The position numbers and the translations under genes were made by a program. This document shows, piece after piece, positions 11,038 through 21,825 of a stretch of 64,000 nt of DNA. Under the pieces are notes generated by a model, which was given only the letters and a program-made list of their open reading frames with translations, searched no databases and was not told the DNA's origin. Positions within the stretch are counted from its first letter, which is position 1. The number at the start of each line of letters is the position of its first letter. This stretch comes from Drosophila miranda (taxonomy: Eukaryota > Arthropoda > Insecta > Diptera > Drosophilidae), in NCBI RefSeq assembly GCF_003369915.1, contig NC_046676.1, positions 20,876,001-20,940,000 on the forward strand. Reading direction: 5' to 3'.

Positions 11038-12000
11038 ATGTTGAAAATGTTCGTACAAATTTATACTTACCACCTCATTGTATACAGGGGCAAACACAGA
11101 ACTGCGCAGCAAGATGCCATATTCATCGCATTTATGGAGAGACACCCAATGATAGCCAAAAACTACCTCAAGGATGATAAGCTGGCAGCTGAAGCCGCCT
11201 GGAAGCGGCTTTCAAAGGAGTTAAATAGCGTGGGTCCGCCTGTCAAAGAAGTTTGTGAGTGGAAAAGAGTAAGTGCCGAGCAATTGCGCTATGTTCCGTC
11301 ATCTCACTTGGCTCTTGATAGGTATGGAAAGACTGGAAAAGCTGCATTCGTAAAAAGATTAACAATAACAGGCTGGAAGATTCAAATGCCTGCGGCAAAG
11401 GCTCGCTGTATCAGGATACACTCACTGCTCTAGAGGATGCAGTGGCCGTGATCTGTGACTTGTATGATAAGCCCGACAGAGTAGTCGAATCTCGTCCAAA
11501 GGCACGTCCTGAAATTTCCAACCGTTTGCAACTGCAGGACATCAAGACCGACCACGACGAGGTCACAGCCACAGATGACAGTAAGACAAAAATATCAAGC
11601 CGCAAAAAATGTATGTACTATTTCTTTTTTATGTAAAGATGATGAGAAAGAAGATGACTGCTTCAGCCGGATCAATGACAGACATATCGGCGTGAAATTG
11701 GAGCGCACTAGCACTTCGCAAACTCCATCTGCCAAAAAGCGCAAGCTGGTGCAAAATGATGTAAATGAATTAGAAATTGAACACGAGAGCACGGTGCCGA
11801 TGCTAATGGACATTGCAAAGGAGCTGCAGGACATGAATAGACAAACTCGCTTGAACGCCCAGCGCACAGAAGCCAATACGGACGCGCTTTTGGCTCTAGG
11901 CACACAGATCTCAGACCTAATGCAGCAACAGCTCAAGGAGCGCAAGCGTCTTAATGCTGTAATGGAGAAATTTGTTCACAAAATGGAAACAACCGACTAA
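11038..12000 (+). CDS. Zeste-like Myb/SANT DNA-binding protein with coiled coil, longest copy (D)
   Basis: Three exons: 11038-11268, 11322-11580 and 11639-12000, giving 283 aa with canonical GT-AG introns of 53 and 58 bp. Residues about 21-95 match the insect zeste-like Myb/SANT-like domain (Myb_DNA-bind_5 type): T-A-Q-Q-D-A at the start, A-A-W-K-R-L in the middle, then G-P-P and W-K-R-V-W-K-D-W-K, which spans the first intron. An acidic linker follows, then A-K-K-R-K-L-V (195-201, NLS-like) and a heptad-rich C-terminal coiled coil (about 205-275). Proteins of this type bind DNA as oligomers; the target is unknown. The ATG is the first in frame, but the first 16 residues look unusual, so the true N-terminus may come from another exon. 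This copy alone keeps 27 codons after L-Y-D-K, probably the ancestral form. Confidence 0.78.
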
Positions 12001-12013
12001 CTAGTTCCACTAT

Positions 12014-13834
12014 TTATACCCGATACTCAAAATGAGTATTGGGGTATATTAGATTTGTGGTAAAAGTGGATGTGTGTAACGTCCAGAAGGAATCGTTTCC
12101 GACCCCATAAAGTATATATATTCTTGATCAGCATCAATAGCCGATTCGATTGAGCCATGTCTGTCTGTCCGTCTGTCCGTCCGTCCGTCTGTCCGTCCCC
12201 TTCAGCGCCTAGTGCTCAAAGACTATAAGAGCTAGAGCAACGATGTTTTGGATCCAGACTTCTGTGATATGTCACTGCTACAAAAATATTTCAAAACTTC
12301 GCCCCGCCCACTTCCGCCCCCACAAAGGACGAAAATCTGTGGCATCCACATTTTTAAAGATACGATAAAGCCAAAAACGCAGAATCGTAGAGGATGACTA
12401 TATGTTCTAGAGTGTAAAATCTCAACCAGATCGTATAATTATTATAGCCAGAATCAAGAAAACAATTTCATTCTTTCTCGCTCTGTCTCTCTCTAACACA
12501 CAGGTTTCATGGTCGGTTTTGCCAATTGCAAAATATGAGTTCAAGGATCTCAGAACCTATAAGAGCCAGAGCAACCAAATTTGGTATCCACACTCCTGTG
12601 ATATCGGACCTTGACCGTTTCGTGTCCAAATTTCGCCACACCCCCTTCCGCCCCCGCAAAGGACGAAAATCTGGGGCATCCACAAATCTCAGAGACTATT
12701 AAAGCTAGAGTAACCAAATTTGGTATCCGCACTTCTGTTAGATCTCACTATAAAACGTATATCTCAGAATTTCGCCCCACCCCCTTCCGCCCCCACAAAG
12801 GACGAAAATCTGTGGCATCCACATTTTTAAAGATACGATAAAACCAAAAACGCAGAATCGTAGAGGATGACTATATGCTCTAGAGTGTAAAATCTCAACC
12901 AGATCGTATAATTATTATAGCCAGAATCAAGAAAACAATTTCATTCTTTCTCGCTCTGTTTCATGTACGAAAATCTGGGGCATCCACAAATCTCAGAGAC
13001 TATTAAGGCTAGAGTAACCAAATTTGGTATCCGCACTTCTGTTAGATCTCACTATAAAACGTATATCTCAGAATTTCGCCCCACCCCCTTCCGCCCCCAC
13101 AAAGGACGAAAATCTGTTGCATCCACAATATTGCAGATTCGAGAAAACTAAAAACGCAGAATCATAGATAATGACCATATCTATCAGATTGCTGAATCTG
13201 GATCAGATCGGATCATTTTTATACCCAAAATGAACAAATCAATTTGCACTGGCTACGCAGCGCCCGACGTCACGCTCAGACTGATTTTCTGTCTCTCTCG
13301 CACGCACTCTTTGTCGTGTCGTTTAATATTAGCGGAATCAAGAAAACAATTTCATTCTTTCTCGCTCTGTTTCATGTACGAAAATCTGGGGCATCCACAA
13401 ATCTCAGAGACTATTAAGGCTAGAGTAACCAAATTTGGTATCCGCACTTCTGTTAGATCTCACTATAAAACGTATATCTCAGATTTTCGCCCCACCCCCT
13501 TCCGCCCCCACAAAGGACGAAAATCTGTTGCATCCACAATATTGCAGATTCGAGAAAACTAAAAACGCAGAATCATAGATAATGACAATATCTATCAGAT
13601 TGCTGAATCTGGATCAGATCGGATCATTTTTATACCCAAAAGGAACAAATCAATTTGCACTGGCTACGCAGCACCCGACGTCACGCTCAGACTGATTTTC
13701 TGTCTCTCTCGCACGCACTCTTTGTCGTGTCGTTTAATATTAGCGGCGTCTGCCGGAGGAGAGCCATACTGACTAAGTATCGGGTATAACTGTAGAGTTG
13801 CGGTGTCCGCAGCAACTCACAACGTTCCCCCTTG
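12014..13834 (+). mobile_element. DINE-1/INE-1 (Helitron-like) element, long copy
   Basis: It begins TATACCCGATACTC, continues with the well-known block around CGTTTCCGACCCCATAAAG and the TGTC/CGTC repeats, and ends with AGTATCGGGTATAACTGTAG. This matches DINE-1, with subterminal inverted repeats (GATACTC / GTATCGG). Just inside the 3' end is an imperfect hairpin (GTTGCGG-TGT-CCGCAGCAAC). It has no coding capacity. It splits a T-run in the spacer: the empty site CTATTTTTATTATGG is seen at about 20,845. It contains a 411-bp tandem duplication (12,924-13,745). Strand is given by the 5' TATACCC end. Confidence 0.88.
12924..13745 (+). repeat. 411-bp tandem duplication inside DINE-1
   Basis: Two copies, 12,924-13,334 and 13,335-13,745, share the start GAATCAAGAAAACAATTTC and the end TTTAATATTAGCGG. 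They differ at few positions (for example CAGAATTTCG against CAGATTTTCG). The sister element at 16,623 has one copy only, so duplication or loss happened after the insertion was copied. Confidence 0.85.
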
Positions 13835-14352
13835 TTTTATTATGGTTTTCTAAAAAAAAAATATTGAAAGTGTCCCTCAAGACCAAATGTTTGACCAGGA
13901 AAGCAAGATCTGTCCACTTTTTCAAACATTTAAGATTATTATAGTTAATGTAAACTAGGCGCATAATGGGGGAACCATGGGCATTTTTGAGAGATGTGAA
14001 ACGCCGATTGGCCAAACGATAAAATAAACAATTTGTTTCCTTTGGCAAATATTTTGATACTCAACAGACACGCAGTTGGTTTTGGCGGGAACCTTTTGAA
14101 TTGAATTTTCTTGTCAAAATTGTGTAGTGTACTGTTTTTTAGTTCCAATATCGTTTCTGGGTCTTCCGTTCAACGGTTTCCGGGTCAGAGGCTCACGAAT
14201 ACAATTATTGATGAGCATATGAATGGGAAAATTATGCATTAATGACTATGAACTATACAATTTTTAAATAAGCTGCTTTTATAGTATTGCTAGTTAGGCT
14301 TGCGAAATGAAATAAAGTTCATATATATACAGTTGCACATTTTTAATTTAAG

Positions 14353-15747
14353 TGCGTAGTGTAGAGCTGAACTATAAACAATCCTTCGATTTGATCACAC
14401 GATTGGCCCAGGACTTGTCCACCTTTTCTGCTGATGAACTGGCCTGGATTATTGAGCACTGTGTGGATGGCATGCGACAGGGAGACGCCAAGTGCGTTGG
14501 TTGGAAGGATTTGTTGCCAGATTCACTGGCTCTGCTTTCGGCAACTCCACGTTTTATACTAAATGGGGTGGGAACCGACGGAACCGAGTATAGAAACAAT
14601 ACAGTGAAAAGTATATGTACCATGCGATGGCCGTCTTCAATCCTGACCCCCATTGCTGACATGTTCAAGTAAGTTGCGCCCATAGAATGCTAAAAAATTC
14701 TACTAAAATTTCCGTCTTTTTAGGGCCATAAATCTCAGCAACGGAGAAATTTTTACCGTATTAAATAAATTCTCCGGGGCTCTGCAGGAGCTATCGCCAA
14801 TGGAGCTACCAGCTCTGTGCTTCCAGCTCTTTTCCATGTGCCAAAATGCCTCACAACTGATTGTACCGCTGCTGGCATTGGAGAAGTATTTTCAACGCAA
14901 TTACTATAAGCGCTTGTTCTCAGACATGAGCAGCAACTCTACAGATTTCGACAGCATAGGTTCGCCTAATTATTTCAATAATTTACTGTGTGTCTCTTTC
15001 TATAATTTGTTAATTTTTACCATCAGATCCATTTTCGGACAAAGAGCTGCGGGAGGCCGAAGAGACTATACTCCATCATTTGAATTACTGTACTATGTAT
15101 AAACTAACTGAGAAACATCTGGCCGTAATGTTGAGGGTGAATATGGGCTCTCCTAAATTGAATGAATTCTAATGTTAGTTTGTATTGGCAGAACTTCTCG
15201 CATTTGCCCGATGTCATTCTCACGCCATTCATGCTCAGCGCCATTATTTCGATGACAAGTGTGAATCGTGATCCAGAATCTGCGCGCATCTCTCGATGCA
15301 TTTTGCTGCCATTCTTGCGAAATGTCATAAAGAATAATGAAGAAGAGATAACTTTGGCAGACTACTCCGTTTGGTATCGTGATTCGTTACAGCGCAAACA
15401 AGTCGACTTGCAGCAGGTCTTAACGGTGCTCATAGATCAGAACAAAGATGGAAAAGATGTGATAACACCAGGACTAGTCCACCTAGTATTTTTTCTGCTT
15501 AAATCGCACTCGCCCAAAATGCATACTCTAGCAATTACTTTTTTAACAAAGTTCATTCGCAAACGTTTCATCTTTGGGCAAGGCATCATTAGACTCCTCT
15601 CTGAGTGGATGATTGTACATCAAGATCAAAACCAGTTTTCGGGTTGGTATTGGATTCCCCATAATAATTCTTTAATAACTATGTATTTTTTCTAGAATGT
15701 TTAACACTATTAAGTGTAGCTGGTACACCGTCTCAGAATGCACTAAA
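14353..15747 (+). pseudogene. FANCI: FANCI 5' fragment 5
   Basis: Same ends as fragment 1. Open exon frames, S-to-C change near the end of the R-I-S-R-S stretch (TGCATT for TCCATT). It shares ATTGAGCAC (exon 2) and CTAAAAAATTC (intron 2) with fragment 6 and the intact gene, against ATCGAGCAC and CTACAAAATTC in fragments 1 and 3. It is thus closer to the parent than the left-hand fragments. Confidence 0.88.
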
Positions 15748-15905
15748 TGACCTATTTCGCTACTTGTTTTTTGTTTGACTTATTTCGCTAAATCCTCTTT
15801 TTACGCAAAATGCAATAAAAGCAAGTATTAAGAATACACCAGTTAAATAGAAAATTGATTGATAAAGCGTATAAAATTATGTGGGCATGGCTAAATGTTC
15901 TATAT

Positions 15906-16066
15906 AGCTGGTAATATTCGTCGGAATATCAAAAACGAGGAATACGTAAAATAGAACTTGAATTCGTCAGTATATTTACGGTATATTTTTAAAATGAGAC
16001 GGTATATTTTGGTATATTTCTAAGAGTCCGACCGTATATTTGATCGATAAGTTCACGGTAACACTG
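15906..16066 (+). promoter_or_regulatory. Zeste-like gene promoter module (copy E)
   Basis: Same module as copy A, ahead of the second intronless miniprotein copy. Confidence 0.6.
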
Positions 16067-16255
16067 ATAAGGTAAATAAATATTTCGTAAATAAATAAAT
16101 TAATAGATCGCTAGATTTATCTAAATCTGGAGAGATTCAACTCCCTGCTACTGCTGAAGTGAACGCCGGATTGTCCTCTCCACAGATTTGTGACAACGAA
16201 TCCAGCGGCCAAACTGACCAATCAGTCAAACAAAAAACCACGGAACATGTAAATA

Positions 16256-16609
16256 ATGTTGAAAATGTTCGTAAAAATGTATACTTACCACCTCATTGTA
16301 TACAGGGGCAAACACAGAACTGCGCAGCAAGATGCCATATTCATCGCATTTATGGAGAGACACCCAATGATAGCCATAAACTACCTCAAGGGTGATAAGC
16401 TGGTGCCGATGCTAATGGACATTGCAAAGGAGCTGCAGGACATGAATAGACAAACTCGCTTGAACGCCCAGCGCACAGAAGCCAATACGGACGCGCTTTT
16501 GGCTCTAGGCACACAGATCTCAGACCTAATGCAGCAACAGCTCAAGGAGCGCAAGCGTCTTAATGCTGTAATGGAGAAATTTGTTCACAAAATGGAAACA
16601 ACCGACTAA
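16256..16609 (+). CDS. Zeste-like miniprotein, copy E (intronless internal deletion)
   Basis: A 117-aa frame with exactly the same deletion junction as the copy at 8,791 (G-D-K-L then V-P-M-L-M-D), differing at the codon GTG against GTA and at Q/H. The two copies are therefore related by duplication or gene conversion. The DNA-binding domain is cut in half; the coiled coil is complete and ends H-K-M-E-T-T-D. It is followed by a DINE-1, unlike the 8,791 copy. Both have stayed open while several FANCI fragments broke, which hints at use but does not prove it. Confidence 0.6.
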   Translation: MLKMFVKMYTYHLIVYRGKHRTAQQDAIFIAFMERHPMIAINYLKGDKLVPMLMDIAKELQDMNRQTRLNAQRTEANTDALLALGTQISDLMQQQLKERKRLNAVMEKFVHKMETTD

Positions 16610-16622
16610 CTAGTTCCACTAT

Positions 16623-17533
16623 TTATACCCGATACTCAAAATGAGTATTGGGGTATATTAGATTTGTGGTAAAAGTGGATGTGTGTAACGTCCAGAAGGA
16701 ATCGTTTCCGACCCCATAAAGTATATATATTCTTGATCAGCATCAATAGCCGAGTCGATTGAGCCATGTCTGTCTGTCCGTCTGTCCGTCCCCTTCAGCG
16801 CCTAGTGCTCAAAGACTATAAGAGCTAGAGCAACGATGTTTTGGATCCAGACTTCTGTGATATGTCACTGCTACAAAAATATTTCAAAACTTCGCCCCGC
16901 CCACTTCCGCCCCCACAAAGGACGAAAATCTGTGGCATCCACATTTTTAAAGATACGATACGCAGAATCGTAGAGGATGACTATATGTTCTAGAGTGTAA
17001 AATCTCAACCAGATCGTATAATTATTATAGCCAGAATCAAGAAAACAATTTCATTCTTTCTCGCTCTGTTTCATGTACGAAAATCTGGGGCATCCACAAA
17101 TCTCAGAGACTATTAAGGCTAGAGTAACCAAATTTGGTATTCGCACTTCTGTTAGATCTCACTATAAAACGTATATCTCAGAATTTCGCCCCACCCCCTT
17201 CCGCCCCCACAAAGGACGAAAATCTGTTGCATTCACAATATTGCAGATTCGAGAAAACTAAAAACGCAGAATCATAGATAATGACCATATCTATCAGATT
17301 GCTGAATCTGGATCAGATCGGATCATTTTTATACCCAAAATGAACAAATCAATTTGCACTGGCTACGCAGCGCCCGACGTCACGCTCAGACTGATTTTCT
17401 GTCTCTCTCGCACGCACTCTTTGTCGTGTCGTTTAATATTAGCGGCGTCTGCCGGAGGAGAGCCATACTGACTAAGTATCGGGTATAACTGTAGAGTTGC
17501 GGTGTCCGCAGCAACTCACAACGTTCCCCCTTG
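16623..17533 (+). mobile_element. DINE-1/INE-1 element, short copy
   Basis: The same element at the same base of the spacer as the one at 12,014, with identical ends (TATACCCGATACTC; GTTCCCCCTTG before the T-run). It is about half as long: it lacks the 411-bp duplication and a further internal stretch after TTTAAAGATACGATA. It was inserted once and then copied with its unit. Confidence 0.88.
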
Positions 17534-18049
17534 TTTTATTATGGTTTTCTAAAGAAAATATTGAAAGTGTCCCTCAAGACCAAATGTTTGACCAGGAAAG
17601 CAAGATCTGTCCACTTTTTCAAACATTTAAGATTATTATAGTTAATGTAAACTAGGCGCATAATGGGGGAACCATGGGCATTTTTGAGAGATGTGAAACG
17701 CCGATTGGCCAAACGATAAAATAAACAATTTGTTTCCTTTGGCAAATATTTTGATACTCAACAGACACGCAGTTGGTTTTGGCGGGAACCTTTTGAATTG
17801 AATTTTCTTGTCAAAATTGTGTAGTGTACTGTTTTTTAGTTCCAATATCGTTTCTGGGTCTTCCGTTCAACGGTTTCCGGGTCAGAGGCTCACGAATACA
17901 ATTATTGATGAGCATATGAATGGGAAAATTATGCATTAATGACTATGAACTATACAATTTTTAAATAAGCTGCTTTTATAGTATTGCTAGTTAGGCTTGC
18001 GAAATGAAATAAAGTTCATATATATACAGTTGCACATTTTTAATTTAAG

Positions 18050-19444
18050 TGCGTAGTGTAGAGCTGAACTATAAACAATCCTTCGATTTGATCACACGAT
18101 TGGCCCAGGACTTGTCCACCTTTTCTGCTGATGAACTGGCCTGGATTATTGAGCACTGTGTGGATGGCATGCGACAGGGAGACGCCAAGTGCGTTGGTTG
18201 GAAGGATTTGTTGCCAGATTCACTGGCTCTGCTTTCGGCAACTCCACGTTTTATACTAAATGGGGTGGGAACCGATGGAACCGAGTATAGAAACAATACA
18301 GTGAAAAGTATATGTACCATGCGATGGCCGTCTTCAATCCTGACCCCCATTGCTGACATGTTCAAGTAAGTTGCGCCCATAGAATGCTAAAAAATTCTAC
18401 TAAAATTTCCGTCTTTTTAGGGCCATAAATCTCAGCAACGGAGAAATTTTTACCGTATTAAATAAATTCTCCGGGGCTCTGCAGGAGCTATCGCCAATGG
18501 AGCTACCAGCTCTGTGCTTCCAGCTCTTTTCCATGTGCCAAAATGCCTCACAACTGATTGTACCGCTGCTGGCATTGGAGAAGTATTTTCAACGCAATTA
18601 CTATAAGCGCTTGTTCTCAGACATGAGCAGCAACTCTACAGATTTCGACAGCATAGGTTCGCCTAATTATTTCAATAATTTACTGTGTGTCTCTTTCTAT
18701 AATTTGTTAATTTTTACCATCAGATCCATTTTCGGACAAAGAGCTGCGGGAGGCCGAAGAGACTATACTCCATCATTTGAATTACTGTACTATGTATAAA
18801 CTAACTGAGAAACATCTGGCCGTAATGTTGAGGGTGAATATGGGCTCTCCTAAATTGAATGAATTCTAATGTTAGTTTGTATTGGCAGAACTTCTCGCAT
18901 TTGCCCGATGTCATTCTCACGCCATTCATGCTCAGCGCCATTATTTCGATGACAAGTGTGAATCGTGATCCAGAATCTGCGCGCATCTCTCGATCCATTT
19001 TGCTGCCATTCTTGCGAAATGTCATAAAGAATAATGAAGAAGAGATAACTTTGGCAGACTACTCCGTTTGGTATCGTGATTCGTTACAGCGCAAACAAGT
19101 CGACTTGCAGCAGGTCTTAACGGTGCTCATAGATCAGAACAAAGATGGAAAAGATGTGATAACACCAGGACTAGTCCACCTAGTATTTTTTCTGCTTAAA
19201 TCGCACTCGCCCAAAATGCATACTCTAGCAATTACTTTTTTAACAAAGTTCATTCGCAAACGTTTCATCTTTGGGCAAGGCATCATTAGACTCCTCTCTG
19301 AGTGGATGATTGTACATCAAGATCAAAACCAGTTTTCGGGTTGGTATTGGATTCCCCATAATAATTCTTTAATAACTATGTATTTTTTCTAAAATGTTTA
19401 ACACTATTAAGTGTAGCTGGTACACCGTCTCAGAATGCACTAAA
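18050..19444 (+). pseudogene. FANCI: FANCI 5' fragment 6
   Basis: Same ends as fragment 1. The acceptor of exon 6 is destroyed (TTTTTTCTAAAATG against TTTTTTCTAGAATG). The 4-bp loss in exon 6 is present as in all fragments. Exons 2-5 remain open. Confidence 0.88.
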
Positions 19445-19602
19445 TGACCTATTTCGCTACTTGTTTTTTGTTTGACTTATTTCGCTAAATCCTCTTTTTA
19501 CGCAAAATGCAATAAAAGCAAGTATTAAGAATACACCAGTTAAATAGAAAATTGATTGATAAAGCGTATAAAATTATGTGGGCATGGCTAAATGTTCTAT
19601 AT

Positions 19603-19763
19603 AGCTGGTAATATTCGTCGGAATATCAAAAACGAGGAATACGTAAAATAGAACTTGAATTCGTCAGTATATTTACGGTATATTTTTAAAATGAGACGGT
19701 ATATTTTGGTATATTTCTAAGAGTCCGACCGTATATTTGATCGATAAGTTCACGGTAACACTG
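19603..19763 (+). promoter_or_regulatory. Zeste-like gene promoter module (copy F)
   Basis: Same module as copy A, with Motif-1-like CGGTAACACTG intact. Confidence 0.62.
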
Positions 19764-19952
19764 ATAAGGTAAATAAATATTTCGTAAATAAATAAATTAA
19801 TAGATCGCTAGATTTATCTAAATCTGGAGAGATTCAACTCCCTGCTACTGCTGAAGTGAACGCCGGATTGTCCTCTCCACAGATTTGTGACAACGAATCC
19901 AGCGGCCAAACTGACCAATCAGTCAAACAAAAAACCACGGAACATGTAAATA

Positions 19953-20834
19953 ATGTTGAAAATGTTCGTAAAAATTTATACTTACCACCTCATTGTATAC
20001 AGGGGCAAACACAGAACTGCGCAGCAAGATGCCATATTCATCGCATTTATGGAGAGACACCCAATGATAGCCATAAACTACCTCAAGGGTGATAAGCTGG
20101 CAGCTGAAGCCGCCTGGAAGCGGCTTTCAAAGGAGTTAAATAGCGTGGGTCCGCCTGTCAAAGAAGTTTGTGAGTGGAAAAGAGTAAGTGCCGAGCAATT
20201 GCGCTATGTTCCGTCATCTTACTTGGCTCTTGATAGGTATGGAAAGACTGGAAAAGCTGCATTCGTAAAAAGATTAACAATAACAGGCTGGAAGATTCAA
20301 ATGCCTGCGGCAAAGGCTCGCTGTATCAGGATACACTCACTGCTTTAGAGGATGCAGTGGCCGTGATCTGTGACTTGTATGATAAGCACGACGAGGTCAC
20401 AGCCACAGATGACGGTAAGACAAAAATATCAAGCCGCAAAAAATGTATGTACTATTTCTTTTTTATGTAAAGATGATGAGGAAGAAGATGACTGCTTCAG
20501 CCGGATCAATGACAGACATATCGGCGTGAAATTGGAGCGCACTAGCACTTCGCAAACTCCATCTGCCAAAAAGCGCAAGCTGGTTCAAAATGATGTAAAT
20601 GAATTAGAAATTGAACACGAGAGCACGGTGCCGATGCTAATGGACATTGCAAAGGAGCTGCAGGACATGAATAGACAAACTCGCTTGAACGACCAGCGCA
20701 CAGAAGCCAATACGGACGCGCTTTTGGCTCTAGGCACACAGATCTCAGACCTAATGCAGCAACAGCTCAAGGAGCGCAAGCGTCTTAATGCTGTAATGGA
20801 GAAATTTGTTCACAAAATGGAAACAACCGACTAA
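19953..20834 (+). CDS. Zeste-like Myb/SANT protein, copy F (next to intact FANCI)
   Basis: Intact three-exon copy: 19953-20183, 20237-20414 and 20473-20834, 256 aa with canonical splice sites. It carries the 27-codon deletion like the 5,477 copy, plus one A-to-D change in the coiled coil (L-N-D-Q-R-T). Its spacer leads to the real FANCI promoter, so it sits in the ancestral neighbour position. Intronic and silent changes (CTCTAG to CTTTAG after the frame-2 run) do not affect the product. Confidence 0.75.
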
Positions 20835-21654
20835 CTAGTTCCACTATTTTTATTATGGTTTTCTAAAGAAAATATTGAAAGTGTCCCTCAAGACCAAATG
20901 TTTGACCAGGAAAGCAAGATCTGTCTACTTTTTCAAACATTTAAGATTATTATAGTTAATGTAAACTAGGCGCATAATGGGGGAACCATGGGCATTTTTG
21001 AGAGATGTGAAACGCCGATTGGCCAAACGATAAAATAAACAATTTGTTTCCTTTGGCAAATATTTTGATACTCAACAGACACGCAGTTGGTTTTGGCGGG
21101 AACCTTTTGAATTGAATTTTCTTGTCAAAATTGTGTAGTGTACTGTTTTTTAGTTCCAATATCGTTTCTGGGTCTTCCGTTCAACGGTTTCCGGGTCAGA
21201 GGCTCCCGAATACAATTATTGATGAGCATATGAATGGGAAAATTATGCATTAATGACTATGAACTATAGAATTTTTAAATAAGCTGCTTTTATAGTATTG
21301 CTAGTTAGGCTTGCGAAATGAAATAAAGTTCATATATATACAGTTGCACATATATAATTTAAGCGCATTAACATAAATATGAGCCTCTATATGTCACGAT
21401 TTTACTATTTTTAAATATATTTAATTCTATAATTTATTTTAAACACCATGTCTAGCTCACACACCTTGCAAATTTGTATGCTTTTTATAGTATTTTCCAG
21501 TATTTTTCAAGACGCGCTATGGAGTTGCAGCAATGTAGAAATTTTAATTTTATAAGCAATAAAGTAAAAGGTGTCCTTAGAATGAAACAATCTTGTTGAG
21601 AGTAGATTCATCAATCGGATACAATTATTTTTTTGAAGGATGGGGGTCCCAGCT

Positions 21655-21770
21655 AGCTAGTAATATTGAACCGAATATAGAAAACGAGGAGTATGATGGA
21701 ATCTGGTATATTATTGGTATGTTTTGAAAATGTGAAGTGTATTTCGGTATATTTCTGAGCAAGCCAGCTG
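21655..21770 (+). promoter_or_regulatory. FANCI: FANCI promoter module
   Basis: It contains AGCTAGTAATATTG, AAAACGAGGAGTAT, GGTATGTTTTGAAAATG and CGGTATATTTCTGAG in the same order as the zeste-like promoters, about 55-170 bp before the FANCI ATG. GTATATTT is the Motif 6 core. No TATA box is seen. Related modules upstream of two neighbouring genes suggest shared housekeeping-type control or an old promoter duplication. Confidence 0.6.
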
Positions 21771-21825
21771 GCGCGGATTTCGTTTTTGTTTATTGTTTAT
21801 TATTAAATTTGTTTATTGCGAAAAA

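Noticed and set aside
12550-13562. Open frames inside the DINE-1 element
   Set aside because: They follow the repeated non-coding DINE-1 sequence; DINE-1 elements have no coding capacity.
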